This document shows positions 48,085 to 58,529 of a DNA stretch of 64,000 nucleotides, piece by piece. The position numbers and the translations under genes are program-made. Under the pieces are notes generated by a model. The model did no database searches, was not told the origin of the DNA, and saw only the letters and a program-made list of their open reading frames with translations. This DNA is from Arion vulgaris (Eukaryota > Mollusca > Gastropoda > Stylommatophora > Arionidae). Where the stretch lies: NCBI GenBank assembly GCA_020796225.1, contig CM036762.1, forward strand, positions 48,501,590 through 48,565,589, in the 5' to 3' direction. Numbering within the stretch: position 1 is the first letter of the stretch; the number at the start of each line of letters is the position of its first letter.

Positions 48085-48465
48085 AAATGTTAGTAATTAA
48101 GTTTCATTTGAAAATAGATGTCTGCGAAAAATAATGAAAAATAATGAACATAAAATGGGACGTATTCAGAAAAATTGATGAACTCAGAGTAATGTCTGAT
48201 CAACCACACGAAAAGTAATAACTGTTAAATGAAGGAGAAGATGCAAATATGTTAAGCTTAACTTGGGAATAAATGATCAAAGCATAACCAAAGCAGGCAC
48301 TGAAAGAGATGACTTCCTAGAGAAACCTTGAAAAGAACTTTGCTGAGAGAAGCAAGAAGTATCGGACTCAATTCCATGGAAGAGATTGAGCGAGTTACCT
48401 AAGACAGAGCGGTATGGATATATTACTTGCAGGTCAGGTATAACAATACGAGATGAATATATATA
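48085..48465 (+). mobile_element. LINE-F 3' end, old copy
   Basis: 'tttgaaaatagatgtctgcg', 'cataaaatgggacgtattca', 'ttgctgagagaagcaagaag', 'gagcgagttacctaagacag'. Same subfamily as 42946 but with more substitutions and indels; the ATT tail is almost gone. Confidence 0.83.
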
Positions 48466-48484
48466 ATAAAGTTTCAGACTTATG

Positions 48485-48649
48485 CAGTGGCGGTCCGTGA
48501 TCATATTTGTTCGTGGGGCCAGACAGAAGTTTTTGGAAAAATCATGGTTTTGGATTGTTATATTTTCATTTATAAAATACTAAATGCACGTTATACATTA
48601 TTTTTGGTGGGACCCGGCCCCACTGGCCCTTAATGACGAACCGCCACTG
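48485..48649. mobile_element. hAT-type MITE, 165 bp, 'cagtggcgg' family
   Basis: Termini 'cagtggcggtccgt' and 'acgaaccgccactg'. Flanking octamers 'gacttatg' and 'gctttatg' match at 6 of 8. Interior 'aaaaatcatggttttgg'. Confidence 0.88.
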
Positions 48650-48914
48650 GCTTTATGTTCTAATGAAGTTTAACATGTAGCATGCCCTATGCCCTACTTG
48701 GCTGTCATTACAGCATGTTTGAAAACATTTGGCATCTAGCCATTTTATCCGCTTTCTCCAGTCATATTTGACAGTTCATATGAAAACAGGAAGAATGATT
48801 AAAATAGAGAGGTTGAAAAGACAGAACATACTGATTCTTCCAAAGTTCAGTGTATTTCATGAATATTTTGTCGTGGGCAAGTAGGGTTTCAATGTTATGA
48901 GAAAATAAGGCCTT

Positions 48915-49000
48915 TTTGATCGAAACGTTGCTGTATATTGTCATTGTTTTTGTATTTTGTAAAACTACAGTACTTTGTTATTACGTGTTTTGAGAAAACA
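48915..49000. mobile_element. Element M, right-half copy
   Basis: 'gatcgaaacgttgctgtata' to 'actttgttattacgtgtttt'. The left arm is absent. Confidence 0.75.
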
Positions 49001-49154
49001 AGCCAGATTTCATTCCATGTATACGTTGATAGCTTTAAGAGTTGCATACGTCCGTTGCATAGTGTCTATATTTGAAATTAAAACATAAAATAACATAACA
49101 GTGCGTATATACTTATATCCATTTGGTGCAGCACGAAAAGAACGACATACCAAA

Positions 49155-49300
49155 TATCCGAAGTGATTGATTAATCATCATCGAACTGGCGTGTTGGGTA
49201 GCAGGACATTGCTGGATTTGTTAAGCCGAGATCGAAGAACCTATGGACGTGTTCGTACTGCTACGATGATAGTCCTCATATAACTGATAATTGAATGAAT
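49155..49300 (+). mobile_element. RNase-H LINE 3' fragment, family 2
   Basis: 'HRTGVLGSRTLLDLLS' then 'gaacctatggacgtgttcgt' and 'gctacgatgatagtcctcat': the same end as 58640-58760. Confidence 0.75.
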
Positions 49301-49329
49301 ATATACTGTCGTTAAAGTAATGTGATTTC

Positions 49330-49560
49330 AAACAATTCAGAACAAGTGTTGTTCTGTGAACTTTTGGAAGAAAAAAGCCACAAAGGCAGACCACTGCTCA
49401 GATATAAGGATGTCTACAAAGTCTCAATGAAGAACTTTTCTATCGGTCACAGAAAATGGACATAACTAGCTGAGGACAGAGTTATATGGAAAGCGACATT
49501 GCGCAAGAGCGCAGTCTTTTGAACAGAGACTTAGTGGTTGGGCTGAAAGACAAGAGTGAA
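49330..49560 (+). mobile_element. LINE 3' fragment, 'GRPLLRYKDV' type
   Basis: Reads 'LFCELLEEKSHKGRPLLRYK', 'DVYKVSMKNFSIGHRKWT', then 'LAEDRVIWKATLRKSAV'. This GRP.LRYKD(V/T)CK.D(M/L)K signature is common at the C-terminus of RTE-like LINE ORFs. One stop after KWT. Confidence 0.82.
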
Positions 49561-49584
49561 AAACGAAAATCCAAAATTTATCAC

Positions 49585-49820
49585 TGTAAAAACTTACCAA
49601 TTCCCCGTATGTAAACACAAGAAAAAAGAACAAACTCAAAAGTTTTTATAGTAAACCACTTGCCAATTGACCATCTGTAAAGGCAAGAGAAACAAGCGTT
49701 TACTCAGAAGTTGTCACAGTAAAAGCTTGTCAATTAACCGTCTGTAAAGGAAAAAGAAACAAGTACAAATTCAGAAATTGTCACAGTAAAAACTTGCCAA
49801 TCGACCGTCTGTAAAAACGA
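49585..49820. repeat. About 64-bp tandem array, 3.6 copies
   Basis: 'cacagtaaaaacttgccaat' then 'cgaccgtctgtaaaggca', degenerate between copies. Confidence 0.85.
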
Positions 49821-49861
49821 AAAATATCATATACACATAAGAGGAATAATAAGTAATATGT

Positions 49862-49930
49862 TTTATCGGCAAGTCACAGGAACCATAAGCATACATATTC
49901 TTCTATGTCTACTGAAGACTAAGCACATAT
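49862..49930 (+). mobile_element. Scrap of RNase-H LINE C-terminus
   Basis: 'FYRQVTGTISIHILL' resembles 'FNQRATGTISMHTLRYLL' of the 40-kb LINE. Confidence 0.45.
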
Positions 49931-50794
49931 ATGTCTGCACGATGTCCTATGAGCTAGATTTCATAAGCTATAATTGATGTTGCAGAGCTTACTAAAGAGA
50001 ACACAATTTGCATGCGTTGAAATCGATGTCTTGAAAATCAGGAAAGATCAATGTTTGCGTGCTCGACTGATCCCTAGGTCAGATTTTTTAGCCATGTTAT
50101 TGTCTCAATTATATTGACACTATTTTCCTGTCCCTTTTCTCGTTGAGAAAATATTAAAGATATATTTTTGCTGTGGCCAACGGTAAAAAGGATCGACTAG
50201 CTCATTCGGAAAATTGGAAATGCCTGTTTGATGGGGTCTGACTTTTATATATGTTTCATAGAACACTGTAAGCTGTATTTTAATTTTACATACTTCTATT
50301 ATTTATAATGCTGATATTACTTAGCGTTAAGTTTAATTTGTGACATAATATAAAACTTTGTTTTTGCTTGTTGTGTTGCTTTTTAAAATTGATTCGTATT
50401 TATCTTACAATAAGGGAATGTTAGAACAAGTGTATACTATTTTCATATTTCTGCGTGGTCTCTTAGACTTTAACCTGTCTTCCTCTGCTTCGCTAGCCAT
50501 GATTATGATAATTGTTACATTGTGTCACAAGATAAAGCCAAGGTTGCCATATCTACGCCGTTAGAACGAACATATCAGGTTTCAGCACAGTATCTTTTGT
50601 GGACCGGGTTAGTCTTTCCCTCTACGATCCTTACTCGCTAAACCACACTGCAGTGACACAGTTTGGTATTGGGTCAACAAATGGAAGGGAACTTGGCTCT
50701 TGATCAGCTTTTATTCACTAACTTTGACCTGTGTCACGTTATTCATTGTATATTGAGTCCAGACATCAACTTGAAAGTGCTCAGAGAAAGTAGA
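49931..50794. other. No feature recognised
   Basis: Longest stretch without any identified element besides 60 kb. Ordinary AT-rich DNA; the 68-aa ORF at 50358 is hydrophobic at its start but has no known relative. Confidence 0.45.
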
Positions 50795-51445
50795 GACGAA
50801 CCAGGTAATGTTAACATCTCAAAATTAAAGTAGAGATGCATCAGGTACTGTTAACATCTCAAAATGAGAGATGCACCAGATACTGTTAACATCTCAAAAT
50901 TAAAGTAGAGATGCATCAGGTACTGTTAACATCTCAAAATTAAAGTAGAGATGCATCAGGTACTGTTAACATCTCAAAATTAAAGTAGAGATGCATCAGG
51001 TACTGTTAACATCTCAAAATTAAAGTAGAGATGCATCAGGTACTGTTAACATCTCAAAATGAAAGAAGAGGTGCATCAGGTACTGTTAACATCTCAAAAT
51101 GAAAGAAGAGGTGCATCAGGTACTGTTAACATCTCAAAATTAAAGTAGAGATGCATCAGGTACTGTTAACATCTCAAAATGAAAGAAGAGGTGCGTCAGG
51201 TACTGTTAACATCTCAAAATTAAAGTAGAGATGCATCAGGTACTGTTAACATCTCAAAATGAGAGATGCACCAGATACTGTTAACATCTCAAACTGAGAG
51301 ATCAACCAGGTACTGTTAATATCTCAAAATTAGGGATCAACCAGGTACTGTTAACATCTCAGAATGAGAGAACAACCAGGTACTTTTAACATCTCAAAAT
51401 GAGAGAACAGCCGGATACTTTTTATATCTTAAAATTAAAGAAAAG
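50795..51445. repeat. 40-bp tandem array, about 16 copies, with 30-bp variants
   Basis: Main unit 'agatgcatcaggtactgtta' + 'acatctcaaaattaaagtag'. Some units near both ends are 30 bp, lacking 'taaagtag..'. Each unit has the palindrome 'gttaac'. Units at the right edge are the most diverged. Confidence 0.94.
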
Positions 51446-51596
51446 ATGCAGATGACACTGTTAGAATCTGTATAAAGCTTCACCACAAAACCGTACCGAC
51501 TTGCATGTTTTATTTGTTTCTTATATATTGTCTCTGATATGTGGTCAGCTCTGACAGCTTCCCACTGATAACTCAGATCTGATACCATTCGACAGT

Positions 51597-51848
51597 TTAA
51601 AAATGGCATAAAAGCAGACGGATTGACACTTCATTTCACCAGGTTTTACCCCATATGGCTCGGCCCTTATCCGCAGAAATGGCACGCCACCTGCCGAGAG
51701 TATTGCACAAAGCATGAACTCCGTAGCTCCAGCAACAATCTTAGGGTTCTCTGGAAAAAAAAGCATTCGTGAACAGAACGGAGCGGTCTGGATTTGAACC
51801 CACGACCAAGGCAAATGTCTTAACCACTTAAACACAGAGACCCCACGA
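51597..51848 (-). mobile_element. SINE-A copy, exact 11-bp duplication
   Basis: 3' end 'gacggattgacacttcattt' at left, head 'ccacttaaacacagagaccc' at right. Direct repeat 'cattcgacagt' at 51586-51596 and 51849-51859. Confidence 0.94.
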
Positions 51849-51979
51849 CATTCGACAGTATAATTCCAGATGTGGTACTTCAATACGTGGTTTTTCTATT
51901 TGTAAATTTTACAGTTACCCAAAAGTAAAATGTCCTGTTGGATAATGTGCATTTACTGTTGGCAAAATTCAGGTGGGTT

Positions 51980-52090
51980 TATAATAAATGCCGTAGCGGC
52001 CTAACTGGATCGCAACGTACTCACGTTATTCGTGCAAATCACACAGATCACAAAGAGTGGTTAACTTGGTTGATAAGAATAAACACAAGC
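51980..52090 (+). mobile_element. SINE-E copy (shares tail with SINE-C and D)
   Basis: 'gccgtagcggcctaactgga', 'caacgtactcacgttattcg', then 'cagatcacaaagagtggtta'. A hAT MITE sits immediately downstream. Confidence 0.65.
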
Positions 52091-52101
52091 AGACAAACAA
52101 C

Positions 52102-52287
52102 CTGTGCCGGATTAAGCTAGCACGGGGCCTGTAGCAAATGTTACCAAGAGGCCGTATGTTTTGTTTTTAAACAAATATTTAAACCGAAACTTTACAAGCT
52201 AAACATTTTCTGCTCTAGGCGCGGGGCCTCCAGAAACTCGGGGCCCGTAGAATTTGCTACTTCTGCTTTATGGCTAATCCGGCACTG
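52102..52287. mobile_element. hAT-type MITE, 186 bp, exact 8-bp duplication
   Basis: Left 'ctgtgccggattaagc' and right 'gctaatccggcactg' are inverted repeats. Internal inverted pieces 'cggggcctgtagcaaat' and 'cggggcccgtagaattt' lie nearer the ends. Duplication 'caaacaac' at 52094-52101 and 52288-52295. Confidence 0.95.
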
Positions 52288-52295
52288 CAAACAAC

Positions 52296-52611
52296 AAGAA
52301 TATATTGTCTGAGATCTTGCTACGTTCTATTACAAATTCCTGAAATCTAAGAATCATTGCTTTATCGATCGCATAGCATCATCTGACAGGAAGATTGTGG
52401 GATGTGTCGACATATACCCCTGATGTATATCGAAATTCTCTGCTACAGACGTTTCCTAAAGCCACCTAATCCTTGTGCCCTTAGTTATTACTTCGTGATT
52501 TTTATTTCCATATTTGAATATAAATATTCTTAACAAGTGTGTATCGAATCCCCTGACGGAGCTATCATGTCTGTCCTGTCATTATGTTTACCGTATTCCT
52601 ATTTAATGGGA
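52296..52611. other. No feature recognised
   Basis: Single-copy DNA. Confidence 0.45.
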
Positions 52612-52745
52612 TATTTTTCCGACCATAACGGCTCTCGTTCGACTCAACTTCAGTTGGGAACCAGAGAAACACTTGGAAGGAAAGACGACTGGGGTGATGT
52701 TGATGTTCTAGTTACTCATTGTGCACCATTGATTGGACAAAGAAA
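52612..52745 (+). mobile_element. SINE-K fragment
   Basis: 'tttttccgaccataacggct' onward parallels 47129 on: 'caacttcagttgggaaccag', 'gtgatgttgatgttct'. Head absent. Confidence 0.7.
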
Positions 52746-52780
52746 AGGTTAAACACTGTGTTCTCCAATATATCACACAA

Positions 52781-53032
52781 TATCTTCTTTGAACGTTCCA
52801 TATCGACCACTTGTTAACCACTCTGTGTGATTTGTATGTGATCTGAGCCTAAGAGCGATTGTACCTTGTGCCATTTATGCGATTACGAATAGGCCAGCAC
52901 GTACGATTTCTGCGAGGTAGCTTTCATTTACTAGGGTAGCTTTCATAGGCCCCTATCTCAGTCGCCTGTTGTCTTGTAGGTCACAGTGTTACTATTCTTT
53001 GCTCCCCATTCTCGCTGGCCCCGACAACACAC
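52781..53032 (-). mobile_element. SINE-C copy
   Basis: 'ttcttctttgaacgttccat' to 'tggccccgacaacacacggg'. A deletion removes part of 'cctcttacgacatgc'. Confidence 0.87.
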
Positions 53033-53189
53033 GGGCCTCACACAGTATGAAAAGGTGCTTTAATTTTTTTATACAGAGCAAGATTATATATATATATATA
53101 TATAGTTTAATTAGAATTTTCTTTATCAGGAGCAGAACACGAATACATTTTCTGTTAACGGCAACACTCTAACTCTTGTTGTCATGTTT

Positions 53190-53430
53190 ATATATTGCAG
53201 TGTTTAGGTCTAAAATTATGTATTACATTTTAGCTGTTTGTTGTATATTACTGTCTGATCCAGGTACAAAAATGATATATTAACTTTCAAATATTTGCAG
53301 TATATGACTATCTGATCCTTGCACACAAATTATATATTATTTTTCAAATATATTGCAGTATATCACTGTCTGATCCTTGCACACAAATGATATATTAACT
53401 TTCAAATGTTTGCAGTATATTACAATGTGA
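53190..53430. repeat. About 60-bp tandem array, 3.5 copies
   Basis: 'tgcagtatat.ac' ... 'ctgatccttgcacacaaat' ... 'tatattaactttcaaat' repeated. Immediately left of the hAT element. Confidence 0.88.
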
Positions 53431-53443
53431 TCATCATATAGAA

Positions 53444-53908
53444 CAGCGTATCCCACAGTGGGCGGTTCCACCCCAGTGGGCGCTGAAGCGTTCTAGGGGG
53501 CGATAGTGGGTTCAGAAGAATTTTGTGAGTGTTCAAGCGTTTAAGGGTCGGTGGCTCTTAAAGAAGAAATTAATAATCAATATTTTAAAATAAATTATTT
53601 TCGTGATTTTGCGATTGAATAATCATTTAAGATTTGAATTTTAATTCAATTTAATTCATATTATGCCCGTCTGACACGATCCATTTTTTCAATAATTTTC
53701 TATTTTATGCATAAAATCATTTGAAAATTGATCATGTATTACATAAAAATATATCAATTTTCTATGTCAAAGAGAAAACAGAGCATGTTTATATTGGGGA
53801 GTTGGGACGTTGGAAAACTGTTATAATGTGGAGGAATGGGGAGGGTTGCGGTACAAAGTTTATGTTGTGCAAAGTGGGCGATGGGTCGAAAAAGTTTGGG
53901 AATATATG
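53444..53908. mobile_element. hAT-like element, 465 bp, exact 8-bp duplication
   Basis: Left end 'cagcgtatcccacagtgggc', right end (inverted) 'catatattcccaaacttttt'. The 'TCCCA..' start is typical of hAT termini, though the inverted repeat is imperfect. Duplication 'atatagaa' at 53436-53443 and 53909-53916. No transposase remains. Confidence 0.82.
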
Positions 53909-54077
53909 ATATAGAAGGAACTTTAGAGAGCCTCAATAACTACTCTTCCCAAAACTGTGAAGGCTCTAATATTTGAATGTCATGTGACAAGTCTTAACAC
54001 TTGTTATAAGATCTTATCATTTCAGTGTCGTGTGATAAATATTCTCTCTTATTATTTTTTACTACTCAGTTATGTTT

Positions 54078-54140
54078 CAGTCCTCTCTCTTTCTCTCTCT
54101 CTCTCTCTATCTATCTCTATCTTTCTCTATCTCTCTCCGC
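54078..54140. repeat. (CT)n microsatellite
   Basis: 'tctctctctctctctatctat' type run. Confidence 0.9.
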
Positions 54141-54400
54141 TGTTGAGGGCATAGCCCTCAACCAACTCATGCCAAGTCTTCCTATCTCTAGCTATCTCTT
54201 GCAGCTCTCCCAGCTCCTTTTATATTATTGATATCTGCCTCCAAATCTCGTCTCCGTGTATTTATAGGCATCCCTTTCTCTCGCTGTTCCTGTGGGTTCT
54301 AGGAAAGAACCCTTCTTGTTATATTCCCTTCTGGTTTTCTCAAAGTGTGTCTTATCCAGCGACAGCGTCATTTTTTAACCTCTTGGTTCACTGGAAGTTA
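54141..54400 (-). mobile_element. LINE 3' fragment, 'WRWIGHTLRK' type, copy 2
   Basis: Minus strand matches 12055-12328: complement of 'accaactcatgccaagtctt' to 'aacctcttggttcactgga'. Frames are broken. Confidence 0.85.
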
Positions 54401-54449
54401 TCTTGTTCACTCCATAAGTTCCTCATTGCTTCAACCAAAATAAAACACT

Positions 54450-54843
54450 GTTATTGGTTATTGGTTACTAAACTGACGTCATTGCACTCCGGGCAGACCC
54501 ATAGGTGCTCAGTCTCCCTAACAGATATCGAAGAGTATGCATACTGGTGGTTCCTGTGGCTCGCTGAATAAACACACCTCTCACTCTGCCTCTCATGCAT
54601 CCAGTTCGACTTGAACAACGGGTAACTCCAAACTGCTTAAATCGCTTGATCGATTCAACATCGATTTTAGTGTCCTCATCCAACAGAGAGTCTCGAAGAG
54701 ACCGAAGAATATCCCCTTATCCATCTTCAACTCCCCAACAATCGATGCTGTTGATACAAGCCTTGCCCGCTCTCTCATTACCGTAAACACCCGCATACCC
54801 AGGACAGTATATCCACGTAAGTCGCTGGAGGTTAGAAACTTCT
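54450..54843 (-). mobile_element. Second copy of the RNase-H LINE, 394 bp, perfect 10-bp duplication
   Basis: About 97% identical by eye to 40071-40465 (roughly a dozen differences). Covers the end of RNase H and the C-terminal segment; tail 'aaccaataacc'. Direct repeat 'ataaaacact' at 54440-54449 and 54844-54853. Severely 5'-truncated and recent. Confidence 0.95.
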
Positions 54844-54853
54844 ATAAAACACT

Positions 54854-55373
54854 AAAACACAACATATCTAAACTTAAATGAAGTTGTATTCTGCATTTCA
54901 TCAACAAACAGCTCATAAATCTTGCTAGAATAGTAAAGAAAGATAATATGCACCAGTAGTTCTCAACTGGTAAATCTTGAAGACCACAAAGAAGTTCTTG
55001 ATAGACAACACAATGCACTTCCTGTTGAACAACCATGCATTACTTAAAGGATCTGCATACGTTTTTCTGTGACCCCAAAAAATAACGTTTCTCCGGGAGA
55101 TTCTAATGTACGTTGTGTTATTTCAATTTATTCTCAAGTTCTCTTTACTCTAAATAGAACATCAATAAATAATGACAACATGTTATGTTGGGAAAATTCG
55201 CTCGAATTTCTCAATTATATCTCTATTGTTGAAAAGAAGAGGATAACAAAAATAGCTTGTAGTTGCAGAATTTTAAAATTACTTTTCATTCTGGCCTTGA
55301 ACCTGGAGATAGAAAGAAACATGTCAGAGTTAGTTACACAATCTTAAAATTACTTATCATAGTGACTTTTAAC
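54854..55373. other. No feature recognised
   Basis: Single-copy DNA; a 92-aa plus-strand ORF at 55069 has no known motif. Confidence 0.45.
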
Positions 55374-55381
55374 CTTTAGAC

Positions 55382-56056
55382 CAGTTGTTCTCAAACTTTT
55401 TTGAAGTCAAAGCACACTTGAAATTGTAGGTGAACTATAGACAAATAATATAAATAATATGCGAATAGTAAAGAAATATAGAAATAAATGGAAAATGTGA
55501 CGTGCCTTTATTCATAATTTAGTTTGTGTTTAAATCTTTTCTCTTTCTCTATCACGATCACCTAAAAGACCGATGTACCAGATCTCTCCATAAATTCATT
55601 CATGTGGAAATCTGATTCATGCAGCCTTAGCATGAGGGGGTTCGTCACATCGTCAGCGCCAATTGGAGCTCTGGTGCTTATCCTTCGGCGATGTGTCCGG
55701 ATTCAGCCAGCGTTTACTGGGTTCGCTCTCCGTTAGCCTTTGTATGTCCCCAGCCGTCCTGCAAGGCAGCAGGTTGACTTCTACACATTTAGAACACCTG
55801 CATCTGATTTCAGTCAAATCTCCTTAGTCGCCTCTTACGACATGCGTGGCAGGTAACAGTGGTTCTATTCTTTACACCCCAAATGTGGGCACCGGTAACC
55901 ACTCGAGCGATTTCTGTTTATGAGAAGCATGGGCTTGATGTGTCTTGTCAACTTTTTATCATGGTGTCCGCTGGCACAGCGTTGCTGACCCCTGATCTGG
56001 GATTTCCTACCAGCGCACCTAGGAATGTCACCGGTTACACCCCTTGAGAACCACTG
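55382..56056. mobile_element. hAT-like element, 675 bp, exact 8-bp duplication, carrying a SINE
   Basis: Ends 'cagttgttctcaaac' and 'cttgagaaccactg' form the inverted repeat of a 'CAGTGGTTCTCAA' type hAT terminus. Duplication 'ctttagac' at 55374-55381 and 56057-56064. About half the interior is the I/D SINE at 55575-55915. No transposase frame. Confidence 0.93.
55575..55915 (-). mobile_element. Composite SINE: D-type head plus body I
   Basis: On the minus strand: head 'gtggttaccggtgcccacat' and 'catgtcgtaagaggcgact' as in SINE-D, then after 'gtgtagaagtcaacctgctg' the I body to 'ctggtacatcggtc'. Shows that body I can carry the D head. Nested in the hAT element. Confidence 0.88.
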
Positions 56057-56064
56057 CTTTAGAC

Positions 56065-56405
56065 TAAGAGAAAGACACAGCGTGTGCACTAACTTTCTTA
56101 AAGTGGTTCACATCTATTTTATTTATTAACTAGTTCTGAGATATTTTTTCTTCTTTTGCATTCATGTTTTTCATAATCGCTTAATGAAAACAGACATATC
56201 AGCAAAACTATCGTTTTCATATTTCCAATACCCGTTTTCCTAATCAGGATTCCAATATCAAATTCATGTAATACTATATTCTTCATTTTCCTTTTCATCA
56301 TTTACCACTAGGTAGGCGTAAGTCACACCAAGGTCTTTCAAGTCCTCATATCCAAGATCATCTTTTCCAGATCTCTCCACTCTCTTCTCATTTTCTTGCA
56401 ATCCG
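56065..56405. other. No feature recognised
   Basis: AT-rich spacer; a 60-aa minus-strand ORF has no known motif. Confidence 0.45.
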
Positions 56406-56407
56406 TC

Positions 56408-56668
56408 TCTTCTCTTCTTCTTTACGTTCGTTCTTTACGACTAATTTTAATAACTCTTTGTCATATCTTTAATCTTTGCCAAGAACGTGTATACGTTTAA
56501 CATTGGTTTGGTAGACCCCTAAACGCATAGACTGTTACACGTTTAGGACTCATACATCCGATTTCAGCCAAAGCTCCTTAGTCGTCTCTTACGACATGCG
56601 TAGCAGGTTACAGTGGTTATATTCTTTAAACCCCAAATTTGGGCCCCTGTAACCACTCGGGCTAATCC
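56408..56668 (-). mobile_element. SINE-D copy, full length
   Basis: 'ttctttacgttcgttcttta' at left to 'tgtaaccactcgggc' at right, with 'aagaacgtgtatacgttta' between. Confidence 0.88.
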
Positions 56669-56679
56669 TCTATATTTCC

Positions 56680-56890
56680 GCTTCCTTGTGTTTATGTGTC
56701 TTCCCTTGCCTCTATTACCCTTGGGGGTTCTATCAGGAGGCATGTCTTGTAATGCTATCAGTAGGTCTGCACAGTGTGTGTCCTATCCATCGCCAACTTC
56801 TATCCCTTATTTCTTATTCCATCTACCGTTGCCCGCTCTATTCCACAGTTCCCTGTTTGGGGTCATGTCATACCATCGTAGATGGAGTAT
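56680..56890 (-). mobile_element. LINE 3' fragment, 'WRWIGHTL' type, copy 3
   Basis: Minus strand: 'EIRDRSWRWIGHTLCRPTDS' then 'NPQG'. Diverged from the other two copies; stops present. Confidence 0.72.
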
Positions 56891-56957
56891 CCTGCAATAT
56901 ATTGATCAATGTCTGCAACTTTTAAATACTACAGACTGTTACATATCTATCTATATA

Positions 56958-57171
56958 AATATATATGACAAATCAAAGATTATCAGAGCAGGCATTGAAG
57001 TCGGATGTAAAGGGTTCAAGAAAGAGTGGACGCCCTAGTGAGACCCTGCAACGAACTTTGCTGAGAGAGGCAAGAAATATCGGTCTCAGTTCCATGCAGG
57101 ATAGAGCGGTATAGAGAAAATGCTTGTAGACCCTATGTAACGTATAACGGTACGAGAGGAATTATTATTAT
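56958..57171 (+). mobile_element. LINE-F 3' end with about 14-bp duplication
   Basis: 'gacaaatcaaagattatcag' to 'acggtacgagaggaattatt'. 'tatctatctatata' borders both sides (56944-56957, 57172-57185). The segment 'gaggagattgagcgtgttg' is deleted relative to other copies. Confidence 0.88.
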
Positions 57172-57246
57172 TATCTATCTATATATATATATTATGCTGT
57201 TGATTTTGGTTCAAAGATTATATTGATTATGCTTTTCAAAGATATT

Positions 57247-57389
57247 GGTTACTAAACTGACGTCATTTCAGTCCAGGCAGACCCACAGATGCTCAGTCTC
57301 CCCCAACAGATATTGAAGAGCATGCATACTAATGGTTTCCGTGTCTCGCTGATTAAACACACCTCTCACTCTGCCCCTCAGGCATCCAG
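57247..57389 (-). mobile_element. Third copy of the RNase-H LINE, 143 bp, 13-14 bp duplication
   Basis: Matches 40083-40230 with about a dozen or more differences. Direct repeat 'ttttcaaagatatt' at 57233-57246 and 57390-57403 (one or two edge bases may belong to the element). Older than the 54.4-kb copy. Confidence 0.92.
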
Positions 57390-57403
57390 TTTTCAAAGAT
57401 ATT

Positions 57404-57889
57404 TATGATATGAAAAAATCGTCAACAAAAATGACATTTCTACAAACAACATTGATCGCTACGCAGAGTATTATTGTCTGCAGGCGTGGACATTCTCTGT
57501 TTTAATAACTCCTTTCTCATTGGTCGAGACCGCTGCAGTCTTCGATTGTCCATCATTAGTTTCATCCCAGGTACGAAAGCACGAGTAATTTCCCTCATTA
57601 TCTTCGCAGTTCAGTTTCTCTCCCTTTATTTTCAAATTCAATTCTTGGTCTTAGTTTATTTGTTTTTCTATTTTTATTCTTAGTCAGTTTTTTTCTCTTT
57701 CTTTTTCAGTATTATTTTTTTTTACTAACTCAGTATTCTCACAGTTACGTGACTTCATATTACATTACTATACGTCTCCGTGTTGAATATGTCATATTGT
57801 CTGTTCTACACACTGATGCCAGATTGTAACCAGTGTAGTAGTATGATGTATATGTTGTGTGCTTCTCGTCTGGCTAGAGTAATGGATAT
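57404..57889. other. No feature recognised
   Basis: T-rich single-copy DNA; the 69-aa ORF at 57474 is hydrophobic with no known relative. Confidence 0.45.
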
Positions 57890-58360
57890 ATATGCACCCT
57901 TAGACGTGTTATTAATTTCCCGTATATCCATCTTTTCCGTGGTCTTCCACTAATCTTACACCGAGATGATATGATGTAGTATTCGCTATAGGCAGGACGG
58001 TATGGTTACATTCTTAGTAGGTAGTCATTCCATTTCATTCTATGTTTTCGATGTAGTTTTTCCTTTCCTTTTTTTCGATCCAAAGCACTTGAGCTTTCAG
58101 CTCTTCGGCTCGGTGCCATGGACATCGTAACCCTTCGGTTCGGTTCCACGAACACCGTAAATCTGGAGAACCTGTGACTGTTCTGCGAGCCCGCGGAATT
58201 GAACACGCACTCACATGGAGCTTGTCACCCGTCGTCTAATGCGCTACGAACTCGCTGGCCAGGCGGGCCTCGATGGAGTTTAAGCCCACTCTTGTTCAAA
58301 CCTTCTCTTTGATGCTGATATTTGTGGCTTTCTCTTCTTGCGTTGTTGCAGACCTTTCAT
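57890..58360 (-). mobile_element. LINE 3' fragment (family f) split by SINE-B
   Basis: Right part (58271-58360, minus strand): 'EEKATNISIKEK', matching 'DRITNISIRKKV' at 27750. Left part (to 58065): 'KHRMKWNDYLLRM' and 'SGRPRKRWIYG'. Joined, they follow the family-f layout. Confidence 0.8.
58066..58270 (-). mobile_element. SINE-B nested in a LINE, near-exact duplication
   Basis: 3' end 'tcgatccaaagcacttgagc' left, head 'cgctacgaactcgctggcca' right. 'tcgatgtagttt' (about 58047) and 'tcgatggagttt' (about 58270) differ at one base. Confidence 0.9.
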
Positions 58361-58529
58361 AAACATCGCATTTCACTTGTGGTTATTTTATGTGGCTGTA
58401 TTTTATTCACTGTCCATGTTTGGCGCTGGTTGTTAAAGTAGATATGAAGATACTTTTGAGAATTTGAATTTTTAGCTTGCAGAAAGATGTTCGAATGTCT
58501 GAGTAGTTGGTCTAGTTTTGTGACGACAT
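58361..58529. other. No feature recognised
   Basis: Spacer between two LINE fragments. Confidence 0.35.
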
